This document shows, in pieces, positions 50,850 through 60,347 of a DNA stretch of 64,000 nt. The position numbers and the translations under genes are program-made. The notes under the pieces were generated by a model. That model was given only the letters and a program-made list of their open reading frames with translations. It was not told the DNA's origin and made no database searches. Source of the DNA: Chryseobacterium oncorhynchi (GTDB lineage Bacteria; Bacteroidota; Bacteroidia; Flavobacteriales; Weeksellaceae); contig NZ_PPEI02000005.1 of the NCBI RefSeq assembly GCF_002899895.1, positions 248,001 through 312,000 on the forward strand, given 5' to 3'. The first letter of the stretch is position 1; every line of letters starts with the position of its first letter.

Positions 50850-52646
50850 ATGAAACGAATTTTATCTTTTTTCTTATTAAGCTTTGTATTCTTTAATGCA
50901 ATCGCTCAAGCTCCTCCCGGTTATTATGATCCCGCAGTGGGTTTAACAGGGGCTCCTCTTAAAACAGCTCTAAGAGAGGTCATCAAGGCAGGACACCAGG
51001 ACAAAGGCTATTCTGGCCTATGGACAGCCTATTTTACAACCGATCGTGATACAACATATGAAAATGATGGTACCATATTAGACATCTACTCTGAAAATCC
51101 TAATGGACCTGATCCTTATAATTTCAATGTAGGGACCAGCCAATGTGGACAATATAGTACTGAAGGCCAATGCTACAACAGAGAGCACATTGTTCCTCAA
51201 AGTTTATTCAACGAAGCATTTCCTATGAAATCTGACATCCACTTTATCCGCGCTACAGATGGTAAGGTAAATGGTATGAGATCTAGCTACCCTTTCGGAA
51301 AGGTAGGAAATTCAGCATCTTACACTTCACAGAATGGTTCTAAAGTAGGGAATTCAGCTACTCCAGGATATTCAGGAATTGTGTTTGAACCTATTGATGC
51401 ATTCAAAGGAGATGTTGCAAGAATGATTTTTTATTTTGTAACAAGATATGAAACGCAACTTGCAGGTTTCTCTTCCGGAGATATGCTTGGAGGATCTGCT
51501 TTCCCAGGTCTTCAGGATTGGGAACTTCAACAGCTTTTAGCATGGAATGCTATGGATCCTGTGTCTGCGGCTGAAACTGCAAGAAATAATGCAGCTTATA
51601 CATTTCAAGGAAACAGAAATCCATTTATAGATAATTCAGCCTATGCTGAGATGATTTGGGGAACTCCTGTAGTTGACAACCAAGCTCCTACAGCTCCTAC
51701 CAATTTAGCAACCAACACCCCTACTTCAAGCTCTATCTCACTAAGCTGGACTGCGGCAACAGATAATATTGGGGTAACAGCATATGATATCTATGTAAAT
51801 AATACATTGAAAACTACAGTATCAGGTACATCTACAACTGCTACCGTGACAGGGTTATCTCCCCTTACATCATATACATTCTACGTAATTGCCAGAGATG
51901 CTTTTACAAATAATTCACCACAAAGTAATTCAGCAATAGGAATAACTCTTGATGGACCAGCTACAGGAGGAGGAAACTGTGGAACAGAAGATTTCGCTAA
52001 CATTCCTACATCTACCAACCCTGCTTATAATACAAGAGTATGGACCAACAATAACATAACTTGGACTGCAACAGATGCAAGAATTGATCAAACCATCAAT
52101 GGTAAAGCAATTACGATTAGAAATGGTACTTTAACAAGTTCAGTAATTTCAGGAGGAATCCAAAGCCTTACGCTAACCACTCAATTAAAGTTTAATGGAA
52201 ATGCTGGAAATCTAAATGTTTTTATTAATGATGTGAATGTAGGAATTATCCCTTATAGCGCAACAGTAAAAACTACTACAATTAACAACATTAATGTAAG
52301 TGGAAACATTACTATTAAGTTTACCAATTCATCCACAGAAGACAGACCTGCTTTGGATGACTTAATGTGGACATGTTATAATGGATCATTAGGAACTATT
52401 GAATCAGTAAAAAACAAGTCAGATTTCACCATCTACCCTAACCCGGTAAAAAACAACGAACTATTCGTAAAAGGAGAAAATCTTAGCAAAATTGTAAAAG
52501 CAGAGATTTATGATCTTTCAGGAAAAGTGATCGAAGTGATTGCAAATCCATTCAAAAATTCCAACAAGATTAATCTAAAAGGATTGGTAAAAGGAACTTA
52601 CATTCTAAAAACAGATAATTTTTCTACCAAATTCATCGTAGAATAA
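50850..52646 (+). CDS. Secreted endonuclease I with FN3 and type IX sorting domain
   Basis: This 598-residue protein has a signal peptide (residues 1-19), then an endonuclease I domain with NREHIVPQSLF and SDIHFIRATDGKVNGMRSSYPFG. A fibronectin III domain at about 278-368 (APTAPTNLATNT) follows, then a beta-sandwich, and a C-terminal sorting domain from about 525 (FTIYPNPVKNNELFVKG ... KGTYILKTD). The last is the type IX secretion signal, so the enzyme is exported to the surface or medium. It degrades extracellular DNA or RNA. Confidence 0.92.
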   Translation: MKRILSFFLLSFVFFNAIAQAPPGYYDPAVGLTGAPLKTALREVIKAGHQDKGYSGLWTAYFTTDRDTTYENDGTILDIYSENPNGPDPYNFNVGTSQCGQYSTEGQCYNREHIVPQSLFNEAFPMKSDIHFIRATDGKVNGMRSSYPFGKVGNSASYTSQNGSKVGNSATPGYSGIVFEPIDAFKGDVARMIFYFVTRYETQLAGFSSGDMLGGSAFPGLQDWELQQLLAWNAMDPVSAAETARNNAAYTFQGNRNPFIDNSAYAEMIWGTPVVDNQAPTAPTNLATNTPTSSSISLSWTAATDNIGVTAYDIYVNNTLKTTVSGTSTTATVTGLSPLTSYTFYVIARDAFTNNSPQSNSAIGITLDGPATGGGNCGTEDFANIPTSTNPAYNTRVWTNNNITWTATDARIDQTINGKAITIRNGTLTSSVISGGIQSLTLTTQLKFNGNAGNLNVFINDVNVGIIPYSATVKTTTINNINVSGNITIKFTNSSTEDRPALDDLMWTCYNGSLGTIESVKNKSDFTIYPNPVKNNELFVKGENLSKIVKAEIYDLSGKVIEVIANPFKNSNKINLKGLVKGTYILKTDNFSTKFIVE

Positions 52647-52668
52647 TTATTACAAAATATTTCAAACC

Positions 52669-52697
52669 AAAGGCCGGATTTATCCGGTCTTTTTTTT
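52669..52697 (+). terminator. Terminator of the endonuclease gene
   Basis: GGCCGGAT/ATCCGGTC stem followed by eight T. Confidence 0.9.
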
Positions 52698-52709
52698 AAT
52701 TTTGATCAT

Positions 52710-53447
52710 ATGGATTCCAATAAAAAATTAGGATTAATAGGACGTAATATTTCCTATTCTTTTTCTAAAAAATTCTTCGAAAATAAGTTTCAAAAGCTTA
52801 TGCTTAAAGACTTTTCCTATGATATTTTTGACCTAAATGAAATTAATGAAGTGGAAAATCTTTTTTCTTCACCAGAACTTTTAGGATTCAATGTTACGAT
52901 CCCTTACAAAGAACAAATCATCAGCTACCTTGATGAATTGAGCGATGAAGCCGAAAAAATAGGAGCTGTAAATTGTGTTTTGATCCAAAATGGTAAAAAA
53001 ACAGGATATAATACGGATGCTTTCGGTTTTGAGAAAACACTTTTTCTCCACAAAAAAAATGCACAAGACAAAGCTTTGATTCTAGGTAACGGAGGAGCCG
53101 CAAAGGCCGTGAAATATGTTTTAGACAAACACAATATTCCATCCAAAACGATTACAAGAAGCTCTGAAACAAATTTTGAAAACCTTGATACAGAAACCGT
53201 TCAAGACCATAAAATAATTATTCAATGTACGCCGGTGGGGACATTTCCCAATGTTGAAGATTGTTTAACATTCCCTTTTGACGGGCTTTCTTCTGAGCAC
53301 TTGGTTATAGATTTAATATACAACCCAAACTACACCCAATTTATCATCAATGCCTCTGAAAAAGGAGCAAAAACAGTAAACGGTTATTATATGCTTGAGC
53401 AGCAAGCAGAAAAAGCTTGGGAAATTTGGAATTTTCAAAAAAAATAA
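52710..53447 (+). CDS. aroE: Shikimate dehydrogenase
   Basis: This 245-residue protein is at the short end of the family, as usual in Bacteroidota. SYSFSKKFFENKF corresponds to the shikimate site, NVTIPYKE carries the catalytic Lys, GAVNCVL and NTDAFGFE follow, and ILGNGGAAKAVKYVL is the NADP-binding Rossmann turn. It reduces 3-dehydroshikimate in aromatic amino acid synthesis. Confidence 0.94.
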   Translation: MDSNKKLGLIGRNISYSFSKKFFENKFQKLMLKDFSYDIFDLNEINEVENLFSSPELLGFNVTIPYKEQIISYLDELSDEAEKIGAVNCVLIQNGKKTGYNTDAFGFEKTLFLHKKNAQDKALILGNGGAAKAVKYVLDKHNIPSKTITRSSETNFENLDTETVQDHKIIIQCTPVGTFPNVEDCLTFPFDGLSSEHLVIDLIYNPNYTQFIINASEKGAKTVNGYYMLEQQAEKAWEIWNFQKK

Positions 53448-53521
53448 CATAAATTAGTACTTTAATTGGCCTTACAGCTATATTCAAAGGATATTAACGC
53501 CACTCACATAAAAGATTTGCT

Positions 53522-55324
53522 ATGACTACAGAAAACAATCTTTCTGAAAACGAAGAAAAGAAAAATCCTAATGACGTATCTCAGGAGACATCAGAGAACA
53601 CCGTTTCTCACGATGCACCCCCACATGAAGATGATGCAGAACACCTGGAAGAACATGAAGAAGTTGAAATCTCCCTGACTGATGCCTTAAAGGAAATGGA
53701 AACAATCATCAACACTCAAAATGCTGGTGAGAACTTCAAAAGATTCAATCAGTTAAAAGAAAAAGCAAGTCATTACATCCATGATGAAGTGGAAGATAAA
53801 AAGCATGAATATGTAGATGCCGGAAATGCTCTTGAAAACTTTAGTTATGAGCACCCGTCACAAACCAAATTCTCTGCTTTGGTCAATATTTTCAGAGAAA
53901 AGCATGACAACTTCCAGAAAGGACAGGAAGAAGAGCAGAAAAAAAATCTTGAACACCGTCAAAGCATTATTGAAAGATTAAAAAACCTTTATACCAACTC
54001 TGAACCGGGAACTAATCTTTTTAAATCCATTCGTGAGATTAAAGAAGAATGGTCAAAAGCCGGACAGGTTGCTAAATCTGAGTTTAAAATCCTTAACAAT
54101 AATTATTTCCACCACCTGAATCAATTTTATCAGATGCTGGATCTTAATAAAGAATTTTTAGAGCAGGAATACAGCCACAATCTGGAAAAAAGACAGCACA
54201 TCATTGCCCGTGCTCAGGAACTGGAAAATGAACCTGTTATTCAGAAAGCTTTAAATGAGCTTCAATATCTTCATAAGCTTTGGAAAGAAGAAGCTGAACC
54301 TGTAGCAGAAGAATTCCGTGAAAAAACTTGGGAAGAATTCAAGGAAATCTCCAATAAAATTCATGAAAGAAAATCTGAACTTTCAGCATCCATAGAAAAA
54401 GAGCAAGGTGCAAATCTTGAGAAAAAGAACGAAATTATTGCTGAAATCAAGAAACTTTCTGAACCTGCAGAAACACCTAACCACAACTACTGGCAAAACG
54501 CCATCAAAAAAGTGGAGGATCTACGTTCTGAGTTTTTGAAAACAGGAAGTGTTCCAAGAAAACTTTCCAACCAAAACTGGAATGATTTCAAAACAACACT
54601 TAGAGGCTTCAATACTACAAAAAACAACTATTACAAGTCTTTAAAAGGTTCTCAGCAAGCTAACCTGGAAGAAAAGCTTAAATTAATACAAACCGCTCAG
54701 GACAACAAGAGCAATGAAGAGTGGGATATTTCTGTTCCATTATTCAAAAAACTTCAGGAAGACTGGAAAAAGGTTGGCCATGTTCCAAAAAGCATGACGA
54801 ATAAAATCTGGGATGAATTCCGTGATGCATGTAACGCATTCTTCAACAATTACAGAGAAAAGAGCAACACTTCCACAGATAACTGGAAAGAGAACTATAA
54901 AAACAAAAAAGCTCTTCTTGAAGAATTAAAAACAGTTTCCAACGAAGAAGGAAGTATTGAAAAGATTGAACAAATCAAGACATCCTGGAATAATATCGGG
55001 AAAGTTCCTAGAGATAAAATTTCAATTAATACTGAATTTAACAAGACCCTAAGAGAAAAATTAAAGATCAATAAGATCAATGAACTTGAGCTTAAAGAAG
55101 AAGGTTTATCTGAAACTCAGCTTACTGACAAAGCAAGAAAGATCAAAAACCAAATCTCTGATCTTGAAGGAGAAATTGTAAAACTGGAAAACAACCTATC
55201 TTTCTTCAACAAACCATCAAGGGAAAATCCTCTTTTAAGAGATACTTACAACACCATTGATGAAAAGAAAGCTCATCTGGAAACATTAAAGCAGAATCTC
55301 CACAGCATCATTGCCGGAGAATAA
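53522..55324 (+). CDS. DUF349 repeat protein
   Basis: This 600-residue acidic coiled-coil protein carries about six DUF349 repeats of roughly 70 residues, each with a W at LWKEEAEPV, EDWKKVGHVP, SWNNIGKVP and similar positions. The first 60 residues are disordered and Glu/His-rich. No enzymatic motif. Homologues are common in Flavobacteriia beside aroE. Function unknown, perhaps structural. Confidence 0.85.
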   Translation: MTTENNLSENEEKKNPNDVSQETSENTVSHDAPPHEDDAEHLEEHEEVEISLTDALKEMETIINTQNAGENFKRFNQLKEKASHYIHDEVEDKKHEYVDAGNALENFSYEHPSQTKFSALVNIFREKHDNFQKGQEEEQKKNLEHRQSIIERLKNLYTNSEPGTNLFKSIREIKEEWSKAGQVAKSEFKILNNNYFHHLNQFYQMLDLNKEFLEQEYSHNLEKRQHIIARAQELENEPVIQKALNELQYLHKLWKEEAEPVAEEFREKTWEEFKEISNKIHERKSELSASIEKEQGANLEKKNEIIAEIKKLSEPAETPNHNYWQNAIKKVEDLRSEFLKTGSVPRKLSNQNWNDFKTTLRGFNTTKNNYYKSLKGSQQANLEEKLKLIQTAQDNKSNEEWDISVPLFKKLQEDWKKVGHVPKSMTNKIWDEFRDACNAFFNNYREKSNTSTDNWKENYKNKKALLEELKTVSNEEGSIEKIEQIKTSWNNIGKVPRDKISINTEFNKTLREKLKINKINELELKEEGLSETQLTDKARKIKNQISDLEGEIVKLENNLSFFNKPSRENPLLRDTYNTIDEKKAHLETLKQNLHSIIAGE

Positions 55325-55387
55325 ACCTTAATAAAACAAATAAAGGCGGAGCAAAGCAATTTGTCTTCGCTTTTTCTTTTTACAAAC

Positions 55388-56413
55388 ATGAACAACGACG
55401 AATTATATATTAAAAGATGTATTGAGCTAGCTCAGAAAGCCCTAGGCAAAACCTACCCCAACCCTCTTGTAGGAAGTGTAATTGTACACAATGGACAAAT
55501 TATTGGTGAAGGATACCATCATAAAGCCGGGGAACCACATGCTGAGATCAATGCCATCAATTCGGTTGAAAATAAGGAGCTCATTCCTGAGTCAACCATC
55601 TATGTTTCATTGGAACCCTGCGCTCACTACGGAAAAACACCACCCTGTGCTTTAAAAATTAAAGAACTGGGCTTTAAAAAAGTAGTCATTGGCGCTATGG
55701 ATTCACATGATAAGGTTAACGGAAAAGGAAAAAAAATCATTCAGGATGCAGGGATTGAAGCTGTTTCAGGAATCCTTGAACAGGAATGCATTGAGTTAAA
55801 TAAAAGATTCTTCACTTATCATGAAAAGAAAAGACCTTACATTATTTTAAAATGGGCAGAGTCTGGTGATGGTTTTTTAGACAAAGATTTTAAACCTACC
55901 GCTATATCCAATGCTTTGGTTAATCAGTTTGTTCACCAGTTAAGAGCTGATGAGCATGCCATTTTAGTAGGAACACAAACTGCATTACATGATAATCCAA
56001 GCTTAACTGTAAGAAATGTTGAGGGAACAAACCCAACCAGAATCTTAATTGATTTCGACTTAAAAGTTCCTCAGCACTTTAAGATTTACAATAATGAAGC
56101 AAAAACACTGGTTTTAAATACAATTAAAGAAGAAACTGAAAACAACATCCAATTCATTAAAATAGGAAAGGAGAATTTCTTAACGAATTTAATGGAAGCT
56201 TTATACAAAGAACAAATACAATCTGTCATTATTGAGGGCGGCCGTTTTACTTTACAACAATTTATTGATGCTGATCTTTGGGATGAGGCCATTATTATTA
56301 AAAATGAAAATCTCAAATTAGAAAATGGCACAAAAGCCCCTAAATTTGACCATACAGCCTATAAAACAGAAAACTACAGGGATAATACCATTTCTTTTTT
56401 TAAATCAAAATAA
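55388..56413 (+). CDS. ribD: Bifunctional riboflavin deaminase/reductase RibD
   Basis: This is 341 residues from the ATG at 55388; a TTG 27 nt upstream lies in the hairpin-like DNA after the DUF349 gene. The deaminase half has HAEINAI and EPCAHYGKTPPC for zinc. The reductase half begins at about residue 145 (RPYIILKWAESGDGFL) and contains IIEGGRFTLQQF. It carries out the second and third steps of riboflavin synthesis from GTP. Confidence 0.93.
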   Translation: MNNDELYIKRCIELAQKALGKTYPNPLVGSVIVHNGQIIGEGYHHKAGEPHAEINAINSVENKELIPESTIYVSLEPCAHYGKTPPCALKIKELGFKKVVIGAMDSHDKVNGKGKKIIQDAGIEAVSGILEQECIELNKRFFTYHEKKRPYIILKWAESGDGFLDKDFKPTAISNALVNQFVHQLRADEHAILVGTQTALHDNPSLTVRNVEGTNPTRILIDFDLKVPQHFKIYNNEAKTLVLNTIKEETENNIQFIKIGKENFLTNLMEALYKEQIQSVIIEGGRFTLQQFIDADLWDEAIIIKNENLKLENGTKAPKFDHTAYKTENYRDNTISFFKSK

Positions 56414-56475
56414 AGCACTTTATCACCTATGGATGAAATAATTTCTTTATATTAGTGATACCAAAAAATATTATC

Positions 56476-56640
56476 ATGAAAAATATAAAGAAAGTTTCAA
56501 GACAAAATTTAAAAAAAGTACAAGGAGGTATAGCCCCTAAATGTTGTTCATATTATCCACCTGCATGGCAACATTGCTGTCCTACTCCATCCAGCATGAG
56601 CTGCCCACCACCTTGGGTAGATGGAAGTTTTCCTTGCTAG
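56476..56640 (+). CDS. GG-leader Cys/Pro-rich peptide (bacteriocin/RiPP precursor-like)
   Basis: This is a 54-residue peptide from the ATG at 56476. The leader MKNIKKVSRQNLKKVQGG matches the double-glycine leaders common in Chryseobacterium precursors (KK.SR..LK...GG). The remaining 36 residues contain six Cys and nine Pro (two CC pairs). Cleavage after GG by a C39-type exporter is expected. None lies nearby, so it is an orphan. A terminator follows at once, which supports a real gene. Confidence 0.78.
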   Translation: MKNIKKVSRQNLKKVQGGIAPKCCSYYPPAWQHCCPTPSSMSCPPPWVDGSFPC

Positions 56641-56663
56641 AATATTTTAATATATACAAAATC

Positions 56664-56690
56664 AAAAGAGCCTTACCGCTCTTTTTTTAT
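56664..56690 (+). terminator. Terminator of the GG-leader peptide gene
   Basis: AAAGAGC/GCTCTTT hairpin with six-base loop and seven T. Confidence 0.85.
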
Positions 56691-56737
56691 TAAAAGACTT
56701 TTTCGCAAATACACATGGATAGTGAATACTAAAGTTT

Positions 56738-56745
56738 TAAATTTG
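56738..56745 (+). promoter_or_regulatory. -7 promoter element of the YigZ gene
   Basis: TAAATTTG, 22 nt before the ATG. Confidence 0.5.
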
Positions 56746-56767
56746 CAAAACTAACTGCTGAGAGGAA

Positions 56768-57370
56768 ATGTTTGAATACAAAACCATAGAAAAACCCATA
56801 GAAAATACGCTGTTAAAAGAAAAAGGAAGCAAATTTATAGGATTTGCTTACCCTGTTAACAATGAAAAAGAGTTAAAAGCTGCATTAGAAAAGGTTAGAG
56901 GAGAACATCCAAAAGCAACCCATCATTGTTATGCTTTCAGAATGGGTTTAAGTGGAGAAAACTACAGAGCCAATGACGATGGAGAACCTTCAGGAAGTGC
57001 CGGACTACCCATCTACAATCAGTTATTAGCCAATGAAGTTACCAATGTATTGGTTATAGTAGTTCGTTACTACGGTGGGACCAAACTGGGAGTTTCCGGA
57101 TTGGTAAAAACCTATAAAGAATCAGCAAAGATCACTCTTGAAGAAGCCAGCATTATCACAAGAGAACTGGAAACAGAAATTGAGATCCAGTTCAATTTTA
57201 ATCAGCAGAATACAATCTTCACACTCCTTTCAAAATACGATGCTAAGGTTCTTAATTTTGATGCGAATGAAAACTGTATCCTTACGGCTTCATTAAAACT
57301 CGCGCAAAGAGAAAGTATTTCAGAAAAACTATCCGAAATACAGCATGTATCATTTGAATTTAATGATTAA
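56768..57370 (+). CDS. YigZ/IMPACT-family protein
   Basis: In this 200-residue protein the UPF0029 N-terminal domain has GSKFIGFAYPV, HHCYAFR, NDDGEPSGSAGLP and VRYYGGTKLGVSGLV, all family hallmarks. The C-terminal DUF1949-like part is ferredoxin-fold. The family is linked to translation control in eukaryotes (IMPACT). The bacterial role is unclear. Confidence 0.92.
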   Translation: MFEYKTIEKPIENTLLKEKGSKFIGFAYPVNNEKELKAALEKVRGEHPKATHHCYAFRMGLSGENYRANDDGEPSGSAGLPIYNQLLANEVTNVLVIVVRYYGGTKLGVSGLVKTYKESAKITLEEASIITRELETEIEIQFNFNQQNTIFTLLSKYDAKVLNFDANENCILTASLKLAQRESISEKLSEIQHVSFEFND

Positions 57371-57465
57371 AGACCTCTCCATAATTACTAACTTAAAACT
57401 AATCTATAGTTGAATTTAATATTCTTCTAATTAGAGCATTTTATTCACATTCTTAAACAAAAAAA

Positions 57466-57495
57466 ACATCTCAGAAAACTATCTGAGATGCTATA
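57466..57495 (-). terminator. Terminator of the zinc peptidase gene
   Basis: CATCTCAG/CTGAGATG hairpin followed on the minus strand by a run of T. Confidence 0.85.
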
Positions 57496-57516
57496 TATTT
57501 CATTTGATCTTAATGA

Positions 57517-58227
57517 TTAATCTCTTCTTCCTCCGAGAAGTAAAGATCCCCAGTAAAGAAGTTGAGCCAAAGATCCTAAGGCTGCTACCACATAAGTTCT
57601 AGCTGCCCATTTTAAACTATCCTGAACCCCTACAAATTCTTCAGCAGTTACAGTTCCTGTATCCTTAAGCCATTTCATTGCTCTGTTACTCGCATCGTAT
57701 TCTACCGGTAACGTTACAAAGGCAAAAAGAGTTGTCACCGCAAACATTGCTACCCCAATCGCTAAAACAGTTGTATTGCCATTTGGATTTTCAATTGTTC
57801 TTGAAGCAGCCATTACCGCGATACCCGCTATAAGCACAAACTGCATCAGATTGGAACTTATGTTCACAATAGGAACCAATTTAGAACGTAGGTTCAACAT
57901 TGAATATCCTCTTGCATGTTGTACGGCATGTCCGCATTCGTGAGCTGCCACAGCTGCTGCAGCTGCATTTCTCTGCATATATACTCCTTCGGAAAGGTTT
58001 ACTGTTCTATCTGCTGGATTATAGTGATCCGTTAACTGTCCGGGAACTGATATTACTTGAACATCATTAATCCCGTTATCTCTCAACATTTTTTCTGCAA
58101 CTTCTTTCCCCGAAAGGCCGTTTTGCAGATGTACATTGGAATAATATTCAAATTTTGATTTCAACCTTGATGAAACCCACCAGCTCACCAGCATTGAAAT
58201 ACCAATAATGATATAATAACCCGCCAT
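57517..58227 (-). CDS. Membrane zinc metallopeptidase, YugP-type
   Basis: This 236-residue protein has an N-terminal membrane helix, the zinc site AAHECGHAVQHA, then further helices (LMQFVLIAGIAVMAA, VLAIGVAMFAVTTLFAFVTL) and PVEYDASNRAMKWL. The pattern is that of DUF/peptidase family YugP. The substrate is unknown. Confidence 0.9.
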   Translation of the reverse strand: MAGYYIIIGISMLVSWWVSSRLKSKFEYYSNVHLQNGLSGKEVAEKMLRDNGINDVQVISVPGQLTDHYNPADRTVNLSEGVYMQRNAAAAAVAAHECGHAVQHARGYSMLNLRSKLVPIVNISSNLMQFVLIAGIAVMAASRTIENPNGNTTVLAIGVAMFAVTTLFAFVTLPVEYDASNRAMKWLKDTGTVTAEEFVGVQDSLKWAARTYVVAALGSLAQLLYWGSLLLGGRRD

Positions 58228-58301
58228 TTTATATAGATTTTGTGTTCAATTTTTAACCATAATGATATAAAAACTGTGCCAAAGTATCCGATATTATTAT
58301 T

Positions 58302-58309
58302 TATATTTG
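58302..58309 (+). promoter_or_regulatory. -7 promoter element of the GNAT gene
   Basis: TATATTTG, 22 nt before the ATG. Confidence 0.5.
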
Positions 58310-58331
58310 TCCTTAAATTACCTCAAAAAAC

Positions 58332-59468
58332 ATGTCTACAATTTCAATTATTGAAGTAAAAACTGCTGGTCAGCTCAAGCAATTCGTAAGATTTCCGATG
58401 GATTTATATAAAAATAATCCGTACTACGTTCCATCTTTTATTAAAGATGAAATGAAAATTTGGGACGCAAAAGAAAATCCGGCATTAGATTATTCCGAAT
58501 CCAAACAATTTCTGGCCATAAAAGACAATAAGGTAGTTGGAAGAATTGCTGTAATTATTAATCATAAAGAAGAAAAAGAATTAGGCATCAAAAAGGTACG
58601 ATTTGGCTGGATAGATTTCATTGATGATACTGAAGTTTCCAAAGCTTTAATTCAAACTGCAATTGATTATGCCAAAGACCATAAAATAGACAAGATTGAA
58701 GGCCCAATGGGTTTCACTAATCTTGACAAGGCGGGTATGCTGACTATGGGGTTTGACAAACTGGCAACAATGATTGGAATTTATAATAACGCATATTATC
58801 CAAAACATCTTGAAAATTTAGGATTAGTAAAAGAAAAAGAATGGGTAGAATATGAAATGAATTTTCCAAAAGTACTTCCTGAAAAAGTAGAAAAGTTCAG
58901 TGGCCTGATTGCTCAAAAATATAAGCTCAGCGTTCTCAAATTCAAATCAAAGGAAGAAATCCTCCCTTATGTAGAACCTATGTTCAAGTTATTGGATGAA
59001 ACATATAAACATCTTTCGACCTATACTCCAATTTCGGACGAACAGATCAAAACCTACAAGGAGAAATATTTCCCTCTTATTGACAAAAATTACGTAATAT
59101 GTGTAGTGGATGAGAACAAGCAACTGGTCTCTTTTGCGATTACAATGCCTTCTTATTCGAAAGCTTTACAGAAATCAAAAGGAAAACTATTTCCGTTTGG
59201 ATGGTGGCATTTTTTACAGGCCAGCAAGAAAAATGACCGTGCCAATTTTTACCTTATCGGAATTCATCCGGAATATCAAAGACGTGGTGTAACGGCTATT
59301 ATCTTCAAGGAAATTTTTGTTCGATTTACAAGTATGGGAATTAATTTCGCAGAAACCAATCCTGAATTGGAAGAAAACAAAAGTGTGCAGGTTCTATGGC
59401 AGGATTACAACCCTGTTAATCATAAAAGAAGAAGAACTTACTCATTGGTGATAGATAATGGGCAATAA
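58332..59468 (+). CDS. GNAT-like acetyltransferase protein, long Bacteroidota form
   Basis: In this 378-residue protein, N-terminal IIEVKTAGQLKQFVRFPMDLYKNNPYYVPSF and C-terminal LIGIHPEYQRRGVTAIIFKEIF (the acetyl-CoA-binding Q/RxxGxx turn) indicate two GNAT-like folds. Proteins like this are common in Flavobacteriia and are often misnamed. The acceptor is unknown. Confidence 0.78.
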   Translation: MSTISIIEVKTAGQLKQFVRFPMDLYKNNPYYVPSFIKDEMKIWDAKENPALDYSESKQFLAIKDNKVVGRIAVIINHKEEKELGIKKVRFGWIDFIDDTEVSKALIQTAIDYAKDHKIDKIEGPMGFTNLDKAGMLTMGFDKLATMIGIYNNAYYPKHLENLGLVKEKEWVEYEMNFPKVLPEKVEKFSGLIAQKYKLSVLKFKSKEEILPYVEPMFKLLDETYKHLSTYTPISDEQIKTYKEKYFPLIDKNYVICVVDENKQLVSFAITMPSYSKALQKSKGKLFPFGWWHFLQASKKNDRANFYLIGIHPEYQRRGVTAIIFKEIFVRFTSMGINFAETNPELEENKSVQVLWQDYNPVNHKRRRTYSLVIDNGQ

Positions 59469-59557
59469 ATAATAAACAATGGGTAATGCTTTCATTTTCA
59501 TTACCCAGCAACCATTATTTGCTACCTGCAACCTTTAATTTCTCTATACTTTACCCT

Positions 59558-59734
59558 ATGAAACCACAGCTTATCATCTTTACTATTTTAATCGCAGGAT
59601 TTATCATTTATAATTTCTTCCTACAATCACAGGATGACAGAACCAATACTGTGATCAATATCATTTTTGCCAGCCTTCTTTTTGGATATATCTCATTCAT
59701 GGCATATTCTCTTTTAAAAAAAATGAAGAAATAA
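59558..59734 (+). CDS. Small two-helix membrane protein
   Basis: This is 58 residues from the ATG at 59558, which begins MKPQLIIFTILIAGF. The longer upstream frame reads through repetitive intergenic DNA and is rejected. There are two hydrophobic helices joined by a short QSQDDRTNT loop, then a basic tail. Unknown function. Confidence 0.6.
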   Translation: MKPQLIIFTILIAGFIIYNFFLQSQDDRTNTVINIIFASLLFGYISFMAYSLLKKMKK

Positions 59735-59825
59735 CCCGTTATTTTTATTGATTCTAAATTGTAATTTTTCAACATTTTCAGCCGACTTTTAAGCTGATAA
59801 ATTTCACCCTTTCTTGTTTATTCGC

Positions 59826-59833
59826 TAAATTTG
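59826..59833 (+). promoter_or_regulatory. -7 promoter element of the nuo operon
   Basis: TAAATTTG, 23 nt before the nuoA ATG. Confidence 0.5.
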
Positions 59834-59856
59834 CAAATTGAGATAATAATGCAAAA

Positions 59857-60228
59857 ATGAATTTACCTGAAAGTTATATTCCAATCCTTATCCAGGCAGG
59901 TGTAGCAGTAGCATTCGTAGCTGTTTCTTTACTTGGAGCACATTTCCTAGGTCCAAAGCAGAAAAAAGGAGATTCTGTAAAAAACCAAAGCTGGGAGTGT
60001 GGGGTTCCTAGTGAGGGAAATGCAAGAACACCGTTTTCTATCAAGTACTTCCTGACTGCGGTATTGTTTGTACTATTCGATATTGAAATCGTATTCTTTT
60101 ATCCATATGCGGTAAACTTCAGAGAATTCGGTATGGAAGGATTCCTGGCTGTACTTACATTCGTTGCGATATTCTTCGTAGCGTTTTTCTATGTTTGGAA
60201 GCGTGGTGCCTTAGATTGGGATAAATAA
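59857..60228 (+). CDS. nuoA: NADH-quinone oxidoreductase subunit A
   Basis: This 123-residue membrane subunit of complex I has three hydrophobic helices, the SWECGVP segment in the first loop (quinone-site region) and FDIEIVFFYPYAV in the second helix. First gene of the operon. Confidence 0.95.
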   Translation: MNLPESYIPILIQAGVAVAFVAVSLLGAHFLGPKQKKGDSVKNQSWECGVPSEGNARTPFSIKYFLTAVLFVLFDIEIVFFYPYAVNFREFGMEGFLAVLTFVAIFFVAFFYVWKRGALDWDK

Positions 60229-60347
60229 AAGTAAAATTATGAATTGTGAATGATGGATTTTGGATCGCAATTCTTCAAAAGAAGATTTCTTAGAAAAATC
60301 ATCCAAAATTTTTAATTCAAAATCTAAAATTTAAAATCATCTACAAG

